A stretch of 47,734 nt of DNA from Thermodesulfovibrio sp. (GCA_013824615.1 PNOC01000024.1:1-47734); one strand, 5' to 3'. Positions 27,074 through 36,023 are shown, counted from the first letter of the stretch. A program made the numbers and translations. Notes: generated by a model from the letters alone, not told the origin.

Positions 27074-27915
27074 GGTGGACCTTGGTGATAGCTGAGCTCA
27101 GAAAGAACAGGTACCTTGTCCTGCGAAGGATTTCCCAGGTGGGCATAATGCTGCTTTTTATAGCCGGGAATCTGCTTGGCTGGAAAGTACTGACCGGAAA
27201 TTTGAGCAGCTCCAGGGTCATGAATCTGGTCCCGCTCACTGATCCTTTTGCTGTACTTCAGGTCTTTGCTTCGCGGCATCTCGTTTCTGCTGAGGCGCTT
27301 GCCGGGGCGGCTCTTGTTCTGCTTTTCTTTGGGGTGCTGGCCGGCAGGGCTTTCTGCAGCTGGGTCTGCCCCCTTAATCTGGTAACGGACCTGGCCGGGT
27401 GGCTGAGGAAGAAGACAGGCCTTGAACAGGACGGCGGGCAACCGGGAATCAGCAGAAATGCGAGATACTGGGCCATAGGGGTAAGCTTTCTGGTTTCATT
27501 AGTAACCGGCATTGCTGCCTTTGAATGGATCAGCCCTATATCCATGCTGCACCGGGGCCTGATCTTCGGTATGGGCATGGGCTGGGCACTGGTGCTGGCC
27601 GTATTTCTTTTTGACCTGCTATTGGTAAAGCAGGGCTTCTGCGGACACCTCTGCCCTCTTGGCGGATTTTATTCCCTCGCCACGCGGTTCAGTCTTGTCA
27701 GAGTGAACCACTGCAAAGAGAAATGTACGCTCTGCATGAAATGCCTGGAGATATGCCCGGAGCGCCAGGTCCTCCCGATGGTGGGGAGTCTGAGCAGTTC
27801 AGTCTCCTCAGGTGAGTGTACGAACTGCGGACGCTGTATAGAGGTCTGTATGAGTGATGCCATGAAATTTGGGATCAGGTCTTATTCCAGGGACCAGGAT
27901 CCGAAGATTGCATAA
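27070..27915 (+). CDS. napH: Membrane quinol dehydrogenase subunit NapH
   Basis: Polytopic membrane ferredoxin with about four to five membrane segments, two characteristic CxxxCP motifs (AFCSWVCPLNLVTDLAGWL and FCGHLCPLGGFYS) and two C-terminal [4Fe-4S] motifs (CTLCMKCLEICP, CTNCGRCIEVC). With NapG it oxidises quinol; no napC tetrahaem protein is present, so NapGH is the likely sole quinol route. The start is TTG at 27070, overlapping the napG stop, or possibly GTG at 27085 behind GAGGTGG; both remain possible. Confidence 0.92.
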   Translation: MRWTLVIAELRKNRYLVLRRISQVGIMLLFIAGNLLGWKVLTGNLSSSRVMNLVPLTDPFAVLQVFASRHLVSAEALAGAALVLLFFGVLAGRAFCSWVCPLNLVTDLAGWLRKKTGLEQDGGQPGISRNARYWAIGVSFLVSLVTGIAAFEWISPISMLHRGLIFGMGMGWALVLAVFLFDLLLVKQGFCGHLCPLGGFYSLATRFSLVRVNHCKEKCTLCMKCLEICPERQVLPMVGSLSSSVSSGECTNCGRCIEVCMSDAMKFGIRSYSRDQDPKIA

Positions 27916-27940
27916 ACCAAGGACATATAAGGAGGGACCC

Positions 27941-28498
27941 ATGAAAAAGATATGCGGTAACAGCTTTAAGGCTCTGGCAATAGTCATTGCGCTGTCAATA
28001 GGGGCCAGCCCGGCCCTCGCAGACAGGAAGAAGCATAAAGAGACAAGAGAGGAAGAGTTGGGCCTCAGGACCGAATCCATTTATGCAGAGGAGAAGGAAA
28101 AGCCGGTTCATGGCGAATATTCAAAAACAGAACCGGGCAAGAGTAAACGGATTGAGAGGGCCTTTGAGAACAGTCCACCCCTTATCCCTCATGATCTGAC
28201 CGGGATGCTCCCCATTTCCGAGACGAACAACTCCTGCCTCAACTGCCATATGCCGGAGCATGCAAAGGCAGTGGGGGCAGTTCCTCTTCCCCGATCTCAT
28301 TTTTTCGATATGGACACGGGCAAGAATCTTGGAGGTAATCTTGACGGCAAGAGATATCCCTGCATGCAGTGCCATGTACCCCAGGTGAATATCCCTGAGC
28401 CGATAAAGAACCAGTTTAAAGCTGACTTCAGGTCAAAGAAAAGCAGGACAAGTTCAGACCTGCTGGAGACCCTGAACGAAGGTGTGAAGAGCGAATGA
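27941..28498 (+). CDS. napB: Periplasmic nitrate reductase, dihaem cytochrome c subunit
   Basis: NapB passes electrons to NapA. ATG at 27941 behind AAGGAGG gives 185 residues. A Sec signal ends near ASPALA-D (residues 1-27). Two haem c sites are CLNCH (99-103) and CMQCH (141-145), with His residues such as H120 and H84 as probable sixth ligands. The N-terminal ~50 mature residues are unusually charged (KKHKETREEELG). It overlaps napD by the ATGA arrangement. Confidence 0.92.
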   Translation: MKKICGNSFKALAIVIALSIGASPALADRKKHKETREEELGLRTESIYAEEKEKPVHGEYSKTEPGKSKRIERAFENSPPLIPHDLTGMLPISETNNSCLNCHMPEHAKAVGAVPLPRSHFFDMDTGKNLGGNLDGKRYPCMQCHVPQVNIPEPIKNQFKADFRSKKSRTSSDLLETLNEGVKSE

Positions 28499-28794
28499 AT
28501 ATCTCCGGCATAGTTGTCAAGGCTGCTCCTGCGCAGGTTGATGAGGTGATGGAGGCACTCAGGGCATCAGGCCTCTGCGAAGTCTATTTTCATGATGAGG
28601 CCGGACGAATCATCGTCACCGTGGAAGGCGCGGACACGAATGAGGAGATCAGAAAGATGAAGGAGATCATGGGTGTCCCTGGCGTGATCTCTGCAAACCT
28701 TGCCTATACCTATAATGAAGAGGAGATAGCAGGTGCCCTCGATCAGATGAAAGACGCCATACAGCAGGTGCCTGAAGCTCTTCTTGACGCCTAG
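28495..28794 (+). CDS. napD: NapA-specific chaperone NapD
   Basis: NapD binds the Tat signal of NapA and controls cofactor loading and export. The 99-residue product begins MNISGIVVKAAPAQVDEVME and has the ferredoxin-like fold pattern of the family, with VPGVISANLAYTYNEE near the middle to end. It is the last gene of the cluster, in the order A-G-H-B-D. napF and napL are absent from the window. Confidence 0.88.
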   Translation: MNISGIVVKAAPAQVDEVMEALRASGLCEVYFHDEAGRIIVTVEGADTNEEIRKMKEIMGVPGVISANLAYTYNEEEIAGALDQMKDAIQQVPEALLDA

Positions 28795-28898
28795 CCCTCA
28801 GGGTGTATGCGACAGGTTTTTCGAGAGCCTGTCTGATGAGCTGAACTCAAAAAAATGAATGGCGCTCGGAAGAGCATGCCTGCTATATTATTTCCATC

Positions 28899-29315
28899 AT
28901 GAGCATATTTCCCGTGAGTTCTGCCAAGGAGCAGGACCTTATCGAAAAGATGAATAAGCTTGGTATCCGAGAAGAGGATATCGAGGAGTCGTTTGTCCGC
29001 TCCTCAGGCAAGGGCGGACAGCATGTGAACAAGACATCGACCTGCGTTTATCTGAAGCATCTCCCGACCGGTACAGAGGTTAAGTGCCAGGAGGGCCGCT
29101 CCCAGGTTCTTAACCGCTACCGCGCCCGGGTGCTGCTTATCAGTAAAATAGATCAGCTGATCAGGGGTAAAGAGAGCGCCGAGGTCCAGAGGATAGAGAA
29201 GATAAGGCGACAGAAGAGGAAGAGATCAAAGCGGTCAAAGGAAAAGATGCTTGCTGATAAGAAGATTGTCTCTGAAAAGAAAAAAATGAGGGGCCAGGTT
29301 TCTCATCACGAATGA
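28899..29315 (+). CDS. Release-factor-like ribosome rescue protein (GGQ domain only)
   Basis: A 138-residue protein with the peptidyl-tRNA hydrolysis motif in RSSGKGGQHVNKTST (GGQ about residues 38-40), then CQEGRSQVLNRYRAR. It has no codon-recognition domain. The C-terminal ~50 residues are very basic (RRQKRKRSKRSKEKML), as in ArfB/YaeJ, which inserts its tail in the empty mRNA channel of stalled ribosomes. Classification as ArfB-like is by architecture; related RF-2-like family proteins of unknown target exist. It overlaps the next gene (ATGA). Confidence 0.8.
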   Translation: MSIFPVSSAKEQDLIEKMNKLGIREEDIEESFVRSSGKGGQHVNKTSTCVYLKHLPTGTEVKCQEGRSQVLNRYRARVLLISKIDQLIRGKESAEVQRIEKIRRQKRKRSKRSKEKMLADKKIVSEKKKMRGQVSHHE

Positions 29316-29947
29316 GGCTGAAGTTGCGCAACATGTTTGACCTGCTTTATGCCCGCTTCGGCCCCCAGTACTGGTGGCCGGGTGAGACAGCTTTTGAGGT
29401 TGCTGTCGGAGCGATTCTGACACAGAACACAAACTGGGGCAATGTCGAAAAGGCCATAGGTAATTTGAAAAGAAACGGGAAGCTCAGCGCATCTGCCCTC
29501 GACGCCCTGTCAGCTCCTGACCTTGCCCTGTTCATAAAGTCTGCCGGGTATTTTAATATTAAGGCTAAGAGGCTGAAAAATTTTATTTCCCTGCTTGTTA
29601 ACGAGTACCGGGGCAGCATGAAGAGGATGAAAAAAGTACCGTTGCTGATTATGCGGGAGAAACTCCTTGCGGTCAACGGCATCGGGCCTGAGACAGCAGA
29701 TTCCATCCTGCTCTATGCACTCGAGAAGCAGACTTTTGTGATAGACGCCTATACAAAAAGGGTGCTCTCGCGGCATAATATACTGCAGCATGAGGCGGCA
29801 TATGACACGTTTCAGGCCCTGTTCCAGGCAAATCTTGAGGAGGATATACAGCTTTACAATGAATACCATGCCCTTATCGTCAGACTTGCTAAGGAACACT
29901 GCAGGCCAAGGCCGCTCTGCGACGGCTGTCCTCTTGAGGGGTTCTGA
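29312..29947 (+). CDS. Endonuclease III-like DNA glycosylase, MagIII-type
   Basis: A 211-residue HhH-GPD base-excision enzyme. The helix-hairpin-helix is NGIGPETADSILLYALEK (~residues 122-139); the catalytic Asp is in VIDAYTKRVLSR (~residue 144). Where bifunctional Nth has the catalytic Lys (GxGRKTA), this protein has Glu, as in the monofunctional 3-methyladenine glycosylase MagIII of Helicobacter. The C-terminal Cys pattern is C-x5-C-x2-C with the fourth cluster ligand missing, since the protein ends CDGCPLEGF. It probably excises alkylated bases without lyase activity. Starts with ATG overlapping the previous stop. Confidence 0.8.
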   Translation: MRLKLRNMFDLLYARFGPQYWWPGETAFEVAVGAILTQNTNWGNVEKAIGNLKRNGKLSASALDALSAPDLALFIKSAGYFNIKAKRLKNFISLLVNEYRGSMKRMKKVPLLIMREKLLAVNGIGPETADSILLYALEKQTFVIDAYTKRVLSRHNILQHEAAYDTFQALFQANLEEDIQLYNEYHALIVRLAKEHCRPRPLCDGCPLEGF

Positions 29948-29953
29948 ACTGCC

Positions 29954-30160
29954 ATGGTAAGGATGCTGACCCAGATACTTGCCGGGCTGATGCTGATCTT
30001 CGGATCCGCGACCTTATTCCCCAAGGCGTATTTTGAGTTCAAGGCCAAAAGGACTCTGCAGGGAATAAAGTATACCATCTTCGGAATCCTTGCCACGTTT
30101 TTTGCAATCATGGCATTTACGTATGCCTATCACATTTATGAAAGCCGCATACTGAACTGA
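29954..30160 (+). CDS. Small membrane protein of unknown function (68 aa)
   Basis: Two predicted membrane helices (MLTQILAGLMLIFGSATLF and GILATFFAIMAFTYAYHIY) joined by a basic loop (KAYFEFKAKRTLQG). It lies 6 bases after the glycosylase gene and is probably co-transcribed. The ribosome site is weak. No domain recognised; coding status rests on length, hydrophobic pattern and operon position. Confidence 0.55.
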   Translation: MVRMLTQILAGLMLIFGSATLFPKAYFEFKAKRTLQGIKYTIFGILATFFAIMAFTYAYHIYESRILN

Positions 30161-30212
30161 ATAAACTGCATGCCGCAGGATTACAGGCGTGGCGTGGTGG
30201 ACGGCGGCAGGA

Positions 30213-30340
30213 GTGCATTCCGACAAATTTTATAATATCGCAATTTGTATGCGTCCCAATCACTGCTCCCGGGTTCTTCCGTGGCAGCCCTCCGCAACTG
30301 TTTTACCCGGTGGCTCAGATAAAATTTTCTCCATGCACCC
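30213..30340 (+). repeat. R2 element, unit c (single copy)
   Basis: It shares with the pair at 20662-20961 the 5' block GCATTCCGA, the block TATCGCAATTT, the block TGTTTTAC, and a 30-base 3' segment (30309-30338) identical to the reverse complement of 20827-20856. Alone, it cannot form the long inverted repeat of the paired copy. It lies in the 473-base gap 30161-30633 that contains no credible gene. Confidence 0.8.
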
Positions 30341-30400
30341 CTGCCACAGCAACGGTATCGTGCCGATAACTGGATAAACAATCCCAGAGCCTTATGTTTT

Positions 30401-30472
30401 GTCATTCCACGGCTTGACCGGGGAATCCAGTCCTGAGACCCATGGATGCCCCGATCAAGTCGGAGCATGACG
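30401..30472. repeat. R3 palindromic repeat (72 bp)
   Basis: Imperfect inverted repeat beginning GTCATTCCACGGCTTGACCG and ending in AGTCGGAGCATGACGA, with matching inner arms GAATCCA/TGGATGC. This is the widely dispersed TGTCATTCC-type intergenic palindrome of many Gram-negative genomes. Its translation produces the spurious peptide LDRGIHGSQDWIP, often misannotated. Confidence 0.75.
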
Positions 30473-30558
30473 AATGATTGTCGGCGCATTAGTCAATATT
30501 TTCAAATACTTTCTCTTGCAAATAGTCCTTAAACTAGCGCCATTCCGGACACACCGCA

Positions 30559-30587
30559 TTGACATATAATCTATTGTGTTATATGAT
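30559..30587 (+). promoter_or_regulatory. Strong consensus promoter for the LTD/IPT protein
   Basis: TTGACA at 30559-30564, a 17-base spacer and TATGAT at 30582-30587. Expected start ~30594; the leader has AAGGAGG at 30616-30622. It is one of the best sigma70 matches in the window, so the downstream secreted protein may be highly made. Confidence 0.75.
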
Positions 30588-30633
30588 CCTATTAAGCTTT
30601 TTCCCCTAATAAATTAAGGAGGATATCATAACA

Positions 30634-32529
30634 ATGTCAAATTTAAGGTGCTTTTTTCGGTTTTTCCTTCGGGCCTCAGCTTTATCTCTTCTGCTTGTGC
30701 TGCTCATCTCCGAGGCTTCGGCCCAACCGATTATCAGTGAATTCCGACTGCGCGGTCCAAATGGCGCGAATGACGAATTCGTCGAGATCTATAATAACAG
30801 CGATGTGGCTCACACGGTCACAGCAGCCAGTGGAACCGGCTACGCAGTAGCCGCCTCGGACGGTGTCGTGCGCTGCACGATCCCCAACGGCACCGTCATC
30901 CCTGCAAGGGGCTACTACCTCTGCGTCAACAGCGTAGGCTATTCGCTTGCGGCGTATCCGGCAGGAAACGGCACGACCGCAACCGGGGACGCGACCTACG
31001 CAACCGATATTCCCGACAACGCCGGGATCGCCCTGTTCAATAACAACACGGGCGGCGGTAGTTTCATTCTCGCCAACCGCCTTGACGCAGTCGGCTCCAC
31101 ATCGGAGGCCAACACTTTGTATAAGGAAGGGACCGGTTACCCGGCACTGACGCCTTTCAGCATCGATTACTCCTTTGCGCGCGACGAGTGCGGCAAGGGG
31201 GGCTCGATCACGACTACGGGGCCGTGCACGATCTCGACCCCCAAAGACACCGACAACAACGCGGCGGACTTCTATTTCGTCGACACCAACGGGACAAGCG
31301 CCGGTGCCGGCCAGCGCCTGGGGGCGCCCGGACCTCAGAACCTATCATCTCCGGTGGTCCCCGGGTCGTTCTCCGCTCTCCCTCTGGATGCCACCGTCGG
31401 CATCTACAACGCGCCCAACACGGTTCGGGACTTCACCAGCGATCCTCCGAACAACTCTACTTTCGGCACCCTATCGATGCGCGCGCGATTCGTGAACACC
31501 ACCGGTGGCAACGTCACTCGCATACGCTTCCGGATTGTCGACCAGACTACGTTTCCCGCTCCGAGCGGCGTCTCCGACCTTAGGGCGAGAACGTCCTTGG
31601 CGGTCGTGGTCGCCGGCATCAACGACGCCGCGACCTGCGCGGCGACGGGCGCTCCCGCGACGCCTCCCTGCACGGTGACCGTCCAGGGCACGACGCTTGA
31701 GCAGCCTCCGTCCTCCCCCAACGGGTCCGCTTTCAACGCCTCGATGTCGGCCGGCACGGTGACGCTCGGGACGCCGCTGGCCAACGGCGCGAGCATCAAC
31801 CTGCAGTTCCTCTTCGGCATCCAGCAGACGGGAGACGACCGCGTCACCCTCTTGCTTGAAGGTCTTCCCAACGGTGGAGCGTCGTTCTACCGGGAATGCG
31901 ATACCGAAGGCTGCGCAACCACGGTGACGGGGATTAACCCGACCTCCGGCCCAGTTGCAGGGGGTACGGCAGTGACGATAACCGGGACGAACCTGACGGG
32001 GGCAACGTCGGTGACGATAGGCGGGGCGGCAGCCACCAGCGTGGTAGTGGTTAATGCTACGACGATCACGGCAGTGACGCCTGCCGGCACGGCAGGAGCG
32101 CGGGACGTGGTTGTGACCGCACCCGGCGGAACAGGCACGGGTACAGGCCTCTTTACTTATATAGCAGCTCCGACGGTGACGGGGATTAACCCGACCTCCG
32201 GCCCAGCTGCAGGGGGTACGGTAGTGACGATAACCGGGACGAACCTGACGGGGGCAACGTCGGTGACGATAGGCGGGGCGGCAGCGACGAGCGTGGTAGT
32301 GGTTAATGATACGACGATCACGGCAGTGATGCCTGCTGGCACGGCAGGAGCGCAGAACGTGGTTGTGACTACGCCTGGCGGCACCGGTACGGGTACAGGG
32401 CTCTTTACTTACATGGCAGCGCAGGGATCGGTTGCCGTACCGACAATGAATGAATGGGGTATGATACTGTTTATGGCGTTTGCCGGATTAAGCTCTGTTT
32501 ATTACCTCAGGAGACAAAGAAGGACATAG
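30634..32529 (+). CDS. Secreted surface protein: LTD domain, two IPT/TIG repeats, IPTL-CTERM anchor
   Basis: 631 residues. Signal peptide 1-30 (ends SEASA-QP). Lamin-tail domain about 31-150 (IISEFRLRGPNGANDEFVEI, then YNNSDVAH), a Thr/Ser/Gly-rich middle with disulfide-capable Cys, then two near-identical IPT/TIG domains at about 430-513 and 514-597, each starting with TVTGINPTSGP and ending in GTGLFTY. The C-terminus has VPTMNEWGMILFM, a hydrophobic helix and YLRRQRR: an IPTL-CTERM signal normally processed by an exosortase (XrtH type), which is not in the window. Base composition of 30720-31900 is richer in GC than its neighbours, and the gene is flanked by repeats upstream and a strong hairpin downstream, suggesting acquisition. 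Likely an exported adhesin or matrix protein; ligand unknown. Confidence 0.85.
   Translation: MSNLRCFFRFFLRASALSLLLVLLISEASAQPIISEFRLRGPNGANDEFVEIYNNSDVAHTVTAASGTGYAVAASDGVVRCTIPNGTVIPARGYYLCVNSVGYSLAAYPAGNGTTATGDATYATDIPDNAGIALFNNNTGGGSFILANRLDAVGSTSEANTLYKEGTGYPALTPFSIDYSFARDECGKGGSITTTGPCTISTPKDTDNNAADFYFVDTNGTSAGAGQRLGAPGPQNLSSPVVPGSFSALPLDATVGIYNAPNTVRDFTSDPPNNSTFGTLSMRARFVNTTGGNVTRIRFRIVDQTTFPAPSGVSDLRARTSLAVVVAGINDAATCAATGAPATPPCTVTVQGTTLEQPPSSPNGSAFNASMSAGTVTLGTPLANGASINLQFLFGIQQTGDDRVTLLLEGLPNGGASFYRECDTEGCATTVTGINPTSGPVAGGTAVTITGTNLTGATSVTIGGAAATSVVVVNATTITAVTPAGTAGARDVVVTAPGGTGTGTGLFTYIAAPTVTGINPTSGPAAGGTVVTITGTNLTGATSVTIGGAAATSVVVVNDTTITAVMPAGTAGAQNVVVTTPGGTGTGTGLFTYMAAQGSVAVPTMNEWGMILFMAFAGLSSVYYLRRQRRT
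31921..32420 (+). repeat. Tandem 252-bp repeat encoding the two IPT/TIG domains
   Basis: Unit 1 at 31921-32172 and unit 2 from 32173 are nearly identical at the DNA level, with a period of 252 bases (84 codons). The few differences include AGTTGCAG/AGCTGCAG and GCAGCCACC/GCAGCGACG. Synonymous sites are almost all identical, so the duplication is recent or kept uniform by gene conversion. Confidence 0.9.
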
Positions 32530-32558
32530 ATATATTTATAAATGTATAACGAATATTT

Positions 32559-32593
32559 GCAAAAAGGGCGAGACTATGTCTCGCCCTTTTTGC
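32559..32593. terminator. Strong bidirectional terminator
   Basis: A perfect 16-bp stem: 32559-32574 pairs with 32578-32593 around a TAT loop. The 5' arm has AAAAA and the 3' arm TTTTT, so it can stop transcription of the LTD gene (30 bases after its stop) and of rsmG from the other side. Confidence 0.88.
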
Positions 32594-32679
32594 GTGTTTC
32601 TACAGGATGAACTAAATTGGGGTCCCCCATCAGTGTGTTCTATTCCAACAGAAACCTTGTGTCTGAGCCGCCTGCGCCC

Positions 32680-33309
32680 TTATACTCCCTGCTTTTTTAC
32701 CACAACAAGATGCCTGACTGTTTTTTCGAAGGGGAGGGTTGCGTCGGTAACCGTTGCTTTCAGGTTGACTGCCTCTGCCAGTTCCACCTCAAGTTTCGGC
32801 CCTTTGCTGAGAATGAATATGCCGTCATTATTCAGCATATGACCCGCTTTTTTTACAAAATCGCCGACCGTAAATAAAGCCCGAGTGACAAGGGCGTCAA
32901 CGGTTATCCCGGAAACATCTTCTGCCCGTTTATCGATAACCTGTATGTCCTGCAGTCCCAGGGTATGACAGATATGCCTGAGGAACAGGGCCTTCTTCTG
33001 CGTCGGCTCGAACAGCATGACCCTGAGGTCAGGCCGCATGATCTTTATCGGGATTCCGGGAAAGCCCGCGCCGCTGCCTATATCAGCCAGTGACTGCAGA
33101 TCATCAGGAAGGACTTTACAGAAGAGCACTGAGTCGAGGAAGTTCTTTATTATGATATCCCGGTCGGTCCTGAGCCCGGTCAGGTTATAGGCCCTGCTCC
33201 ATTTTTTCAGTTCACTGAGATAGGTGGTAAAGGCCGCTATCTGCCCGGGGGTATCGTGTATCCCGATCTGCTTGATACCATCGCTAAGGAGCTTTTCATT
33301 TTCTGTCAT
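32680..33309 (-). CDS. rsmG: 16S rRNA (guanine-N7)-methyltransferase
   Basis: RsmG (GidB) methylates G527 of 16S rRNA. The 209-residue protein shows NLTGLRTDRDIIIKNFLDSV (~residues 42-61), the SAM-binding motif LADIGSGAGFPGIPIKIMRP (~residues 74-93), and RAEDVSGITVDALVTRAL (~residues 130-147). ATG at 33307-33309. It lies downstream of gyrA on the same strand after a strong hairpin; mnmG, its common neighbour, is elsewhere in this window. Confidence 0.95.
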   Translation of the reverse strand: MTENEKLLSDGIKQIGIHDTPGQIAAFTTYLSELKKWSRAYNLTGLRTDRDIIIKNFLDSVLFCKVLPDDLQSLADIGSGAGFPGIPIKIMRPDLRVMLFEPTQKKALFLRHICHTLGLQDIQVIDKRAEDVSGITVDALVTRALFTVGDFVKKAGHMLNNDGIFILSKGPKLEVELAEAVNLKATVTDATLPFEKTVRHLVVVKKQGV

Positions 33310-33342
33310 GAGCGTTTGTCCGGAAGGGATTCAAAATTAAAT

Positions 33343-33377
33343 CCCCCCATCTCTTCTGCTGGCAAAGAGATGGGGGG
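33343..33377 (-). terminator. Hairpin terminator after gyrA
   Basis: 13-bp perfect stem, 33343-33355 with 33365-33377, with a 9-base loop and a run of six G-C pairs at the base. Read on the minus strand it is followed by ATTTAATTTT, giving a fair U-rich tract. It separates gyrA (stop at 33411) from rsmG (start at 33309), so rsmG either depends on read-through or has its own start downstream of the hairpin. Confidence 0.7.
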
Positions 33378-33410
33378 AAGAGTCAACATACATCCAATAA
33401 TAAACAAAAA

Positions 33411-35819
33411 TCAGTCTTTTTCAACAACCTTCGCAATGCTCACGATCTTGTCTTCGGCGGTCGTATCCATCAGCTTGACCCCTTGGGTGTTCCTGCCGTG
33501 CGTAGATATATTCTCGGCAGTCGTTCTTATAAGCTTGCCGTTGCTGGTGATCATGACCACCTCATCCTCTTCCCGCACCAGAAGCATCCCGACAACCTTG
33601 CCGCCCTTCTGCGTCAGCTTGATAGAGAGGATCCCCTTGCCACCCCTTGTCTGGAGGCGGTAGTCCTCAATCTTTGTCCTTTTGCCGAAGCCATTTTCCG
33701 CAACAGTCAGGATCGAGGTCTTTTCTTCGGCGACCTCACCCGAGACCACCTCGTCACCCTTGGTAAGTTTCATGCCGCGTACGCCCTTTGCCGACCTGCC
33801 CATCTCCCTTACGTCTTCTTCCTTGAACTTGATCGACATGCCGTTGTGGCTGCCCATGATCAGATCGTTTTTGCCGGAAGTTTTTCTGACGGCAATGAGC
33901 TCGTCACCCTCTTCGATGGTTATGGCAATAATACCTTTCCCGCGGGGATTGCTGTAGGCGGTCAAGGCGGTTTTCTTGATCGTGCCGTTCTTCGTGAACA
34001 TCACCAGAAAACCCTCTTTGAAATCCCTCACCGGCAGAGCTGTGGCGATATGTTCACCCTCTGAAAGCTGCAGCAGATTAATCAGGGCCTTGCCCTTGGC
34101 AGCGCGCCCGGCTTCAGGGATTTGATAGATCTTCAGCCAGTAGAGCCTGCCGAGGTTCGAGAAAAAGAGCATATAGTCATGCGTTGACCCGATGAAGAGC
34201 TGTTCGACGAAATCTTCCTCTTTGGTCTCCATGCCTATCAGGCCCTTGCCGCCGCGCCTCTGGCTGCGGTATGCGCTGAGCGGATTGCGCTTGATATACC
34301 CGGTGTGAGACAGGGTGATCACCATCTCCTCCTCGGTAATCAAATCTTCGATTGTGATCTCTTTCGTTTCTTCGTTTATCTCGGTCCTCCGGGGATCAGC
34401 ATACTTTGCTCTGATCTCGGTCAACTCGTCTTTGATGATCTTCGAGACCAGGGCATCGCTCCCCAGGATTGACTTCAGCCGCTCGATTTCTTTCAGCGTC
34501 TCGGTATATTCAGCAATGATCTTGTCCCGCTCGAGTCCGGTCAGCCTCTGGAGTTTCATATCCAGGATGGCCTGGGCCTGAACCTCTGTCAGCGGATAAT
34601 TTGTAATCAAGCCGTTTCTGGCCTCTTCAGGGCTCTTGGCAGCGCGGATTAGGGCAATGATGTCATCGAGATTGTCCAGGGCGATCTTGAGACCTTCCAG
34701 TATATGGGCCCGCTCCTCTGCCTTGCGCAATTCGAAGCGGGTCCTGCGGAGGATCACATCACGCCGGTGTTGGAGAAAGTGCGACAGGATCTCCCGCAGG
34801 CCGAGAACATGCGGCTGTCCACCGACAAGGGCAAGCATGATGATGCCGAAGGTCGTCTCCATCTGGGTATGTTTATAGAGGTTGTTCAGGAGTACTTCGG
34901 CCATTTCGTCGCGCTTCATCTCGATCACGACTCTGATGCCGTCACGGTCTGATTCATCCCGGATGTCCGAAATGCCTTCAAGTTTCTTCTCACGCACCAA
35001 CTCGGCCATCTTTTCGATGAGGCGGGCCTTATTCACCTGGTAGGGCATTTCAGTGATGATTATGCTGTCCCCACCCTTTTCTTTCCGTTCTATCCGCGCA
35101 CGGGCCCTTATTCTCAGAATTCCCCGGCCGGTTTCATAAGCACTTTTGATGCCGGCTGTGCCATGGATAATGCCGCCTGTCGGGAAATCCGGCCCCTTGA
35201 CCACAGTCATCAGGTCCCCGGTCGTTGTCCGGGGGTTATCGAGCAGCATGGACAGGCCGTCTATGATCTCGCCCAGATTATGGGGTGGTATATTGGTTGC
35301 CATGCCTACTGCAATGCCGGCAGCGCCATTGATTATCAGGTTCGGGATTCTTGAAGGCAGGACCTTCGGCTCTTCTGTTGTTTCATCGAAGTTCGGACTG
35401 AAATCGACAGTCTCCTTGTCGATGTCTGCCAGGAGTTCTTCGGAGATCTTTGCGAGCCGTGCCTCAGTGTACCGGTAGGCCGCAGCGCGGTCACCGTCGA
35501 TTGAACCGAAATTGCCCTGGCCGTCGACCAGCATGTAGCGCATATTAAAGTCCTGGGCTAACCTTACCATGGCGTCATAGACCGCGGTGTCCCCGTGCGG
35601 ATGATATTTTTTCAGAACCTCGCCGACGACACCGGCGCTTTTTGAGTATTTTTTGTTCGGCAGGAGGCCCTCACGGAACATGGCATAGAGGATTCTCCGC
35701 TGCACCGGCTTGAGGCCGTCCCTGACTTCCGGGAGTGCTCTGCCTATGATGACGCTCATCGCGTAATCAAGGTAGCTGACTTTCATCTCTTCTTCTATAT
35801 TTATCGGTACTTTGGACAT
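33411..35819 (-). CDS. gyrA: DNA gyrase subunit A
   Basis: GyrA cuts and religates DNA during negative supercoiling. 802 residues: N-terminal [17 protein letters not shown] (~residues 35-51), the quinolone region [19 protein letters not shown] (Thr at the position of E. coli Ser83, Asp kept at 87), active-site Tyr in [11 protein letters not shown] (~residue 120), and a C-terminal beta-pinwheel with the GyrA box QRRGGKG (~residue 530), which separates it from ParC. Thr at the Ser83 position is a natural variant in many lineages; no resistance should be inferred. ATG at 35817-35819 with GAGAGGGAAGGG upstream. gyrB is not in the window. Confidence 0.96.
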   Translation of the reverse strand: MSKVPINIEEEMKVSYLDYAMSVIIGRALPEVRDGLKPVQRRILYAMFREGLLPNKKYSKSAGVVGEVLKKYHPHGDTAVYDAMVRLAQDFNMRYMLVDGQGNFGSIDGDRAAAYRYTEARLAKISEELLADIDKETVDFSPNFDETTEEPKVLPSRIPNLIINGAAGIAVGMATNIPPHNLGEIIDGLSMLLDNPRTTTGDLMTVVKGPDFPTGGIIHGTAGIKSAYETGRGILRIRARARIERKEKGGDSIIITEMPYQVNKARLIEKMAELVREKKLEGISDIRDESDRDGIRVVIEMKRDEMAEVLLNNLYKHTQMETTFGIIMLALVGGQPHVLGLREILSHFLQHRRDVILRRTRFELRKAEERAHILEGLKIALDNLDDIIALIRAAKSPEEARNGLITNYPLTEVQAQAILDMKLQRLTGLERDKIIAEYTETLKEIERLKSILGSDALVSKIIKDELTEIRAKYADPRRTEINEETKEITIEDLITEEEMVITLSHTGYIKRNPLSAYRSQRRGGKGLIGMETKEEDFVEQLFIGSTHDYMLFFSNLGRLYWLKIYQIPEAGRAAKGKALINLLQLSEGEHIATALPVRDFKEGFLVMFTKNGTIKKTALTAYSNPRGKGIIAITIEEGDELIAVRKTSGKNDLIMGSHNGMSIKFKEEDVREMGRSAKGVRGMKLTKGDEVVSGEVAEEKTSILTVAENGFGKRTKIEDYRLQTRGGKGILSIKLTQKGGKVVGMLLVREEDEVVMITSNGKLIRTTAENISTHGRNTQGVKLMDTTAEDKIVSIAKVVEKD

Positions 35820-35961
35820 GACGGTTTATACCCTTCCCTCTCAGTAAAATCTTTGTATTTTAACATATTCGGAGGGATTCCTGCAGTGTATTATTCGAGG
35901 GCTGCCCACTGCAATAGCAGGCAGGTCTGAGGGAAAATTCCGGCCTGAAAACGCTTTGCCC

Positions 35962-35990
35962 TTGCCTTTTGATGACGGTTGCCATAAGAT
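35962..35990 (+). promoter_or_regulatory. Promoter for the GGDEF protein
   Basis: TTGCCT at 35962-35967 and TAAGAT at 35985-35990, 17 bases apart; the expected start is near 35997 and the gene start is at 36024. Confidence 0.45.
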
Positions 35991-36023
35991 AATCTGTAAG
36001 CAGGGCCGGGAAAGAAGACGCGT

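Noticed and set aside
30181-30489. Minus-strand ORF of 102 codons with LDRGIHGSQDWIP
   Set aside because: It is a translation across repeats R3 and R2; no ribosome site and no homologous domain.
31921-32420. Assembly duplication artefact
   Set aside because: The two 252-bp units differ at several positions, stay in frame, and tandem IPT domains are normal in surface proteins.
33411-35819. Quinolone-resistance mutation (Thr at the Ser83 position of GyrA)
   Set aside because: Thr here is a natural variant in many lineages and Asp87 is kept; no inference of acquired resistance is justified.
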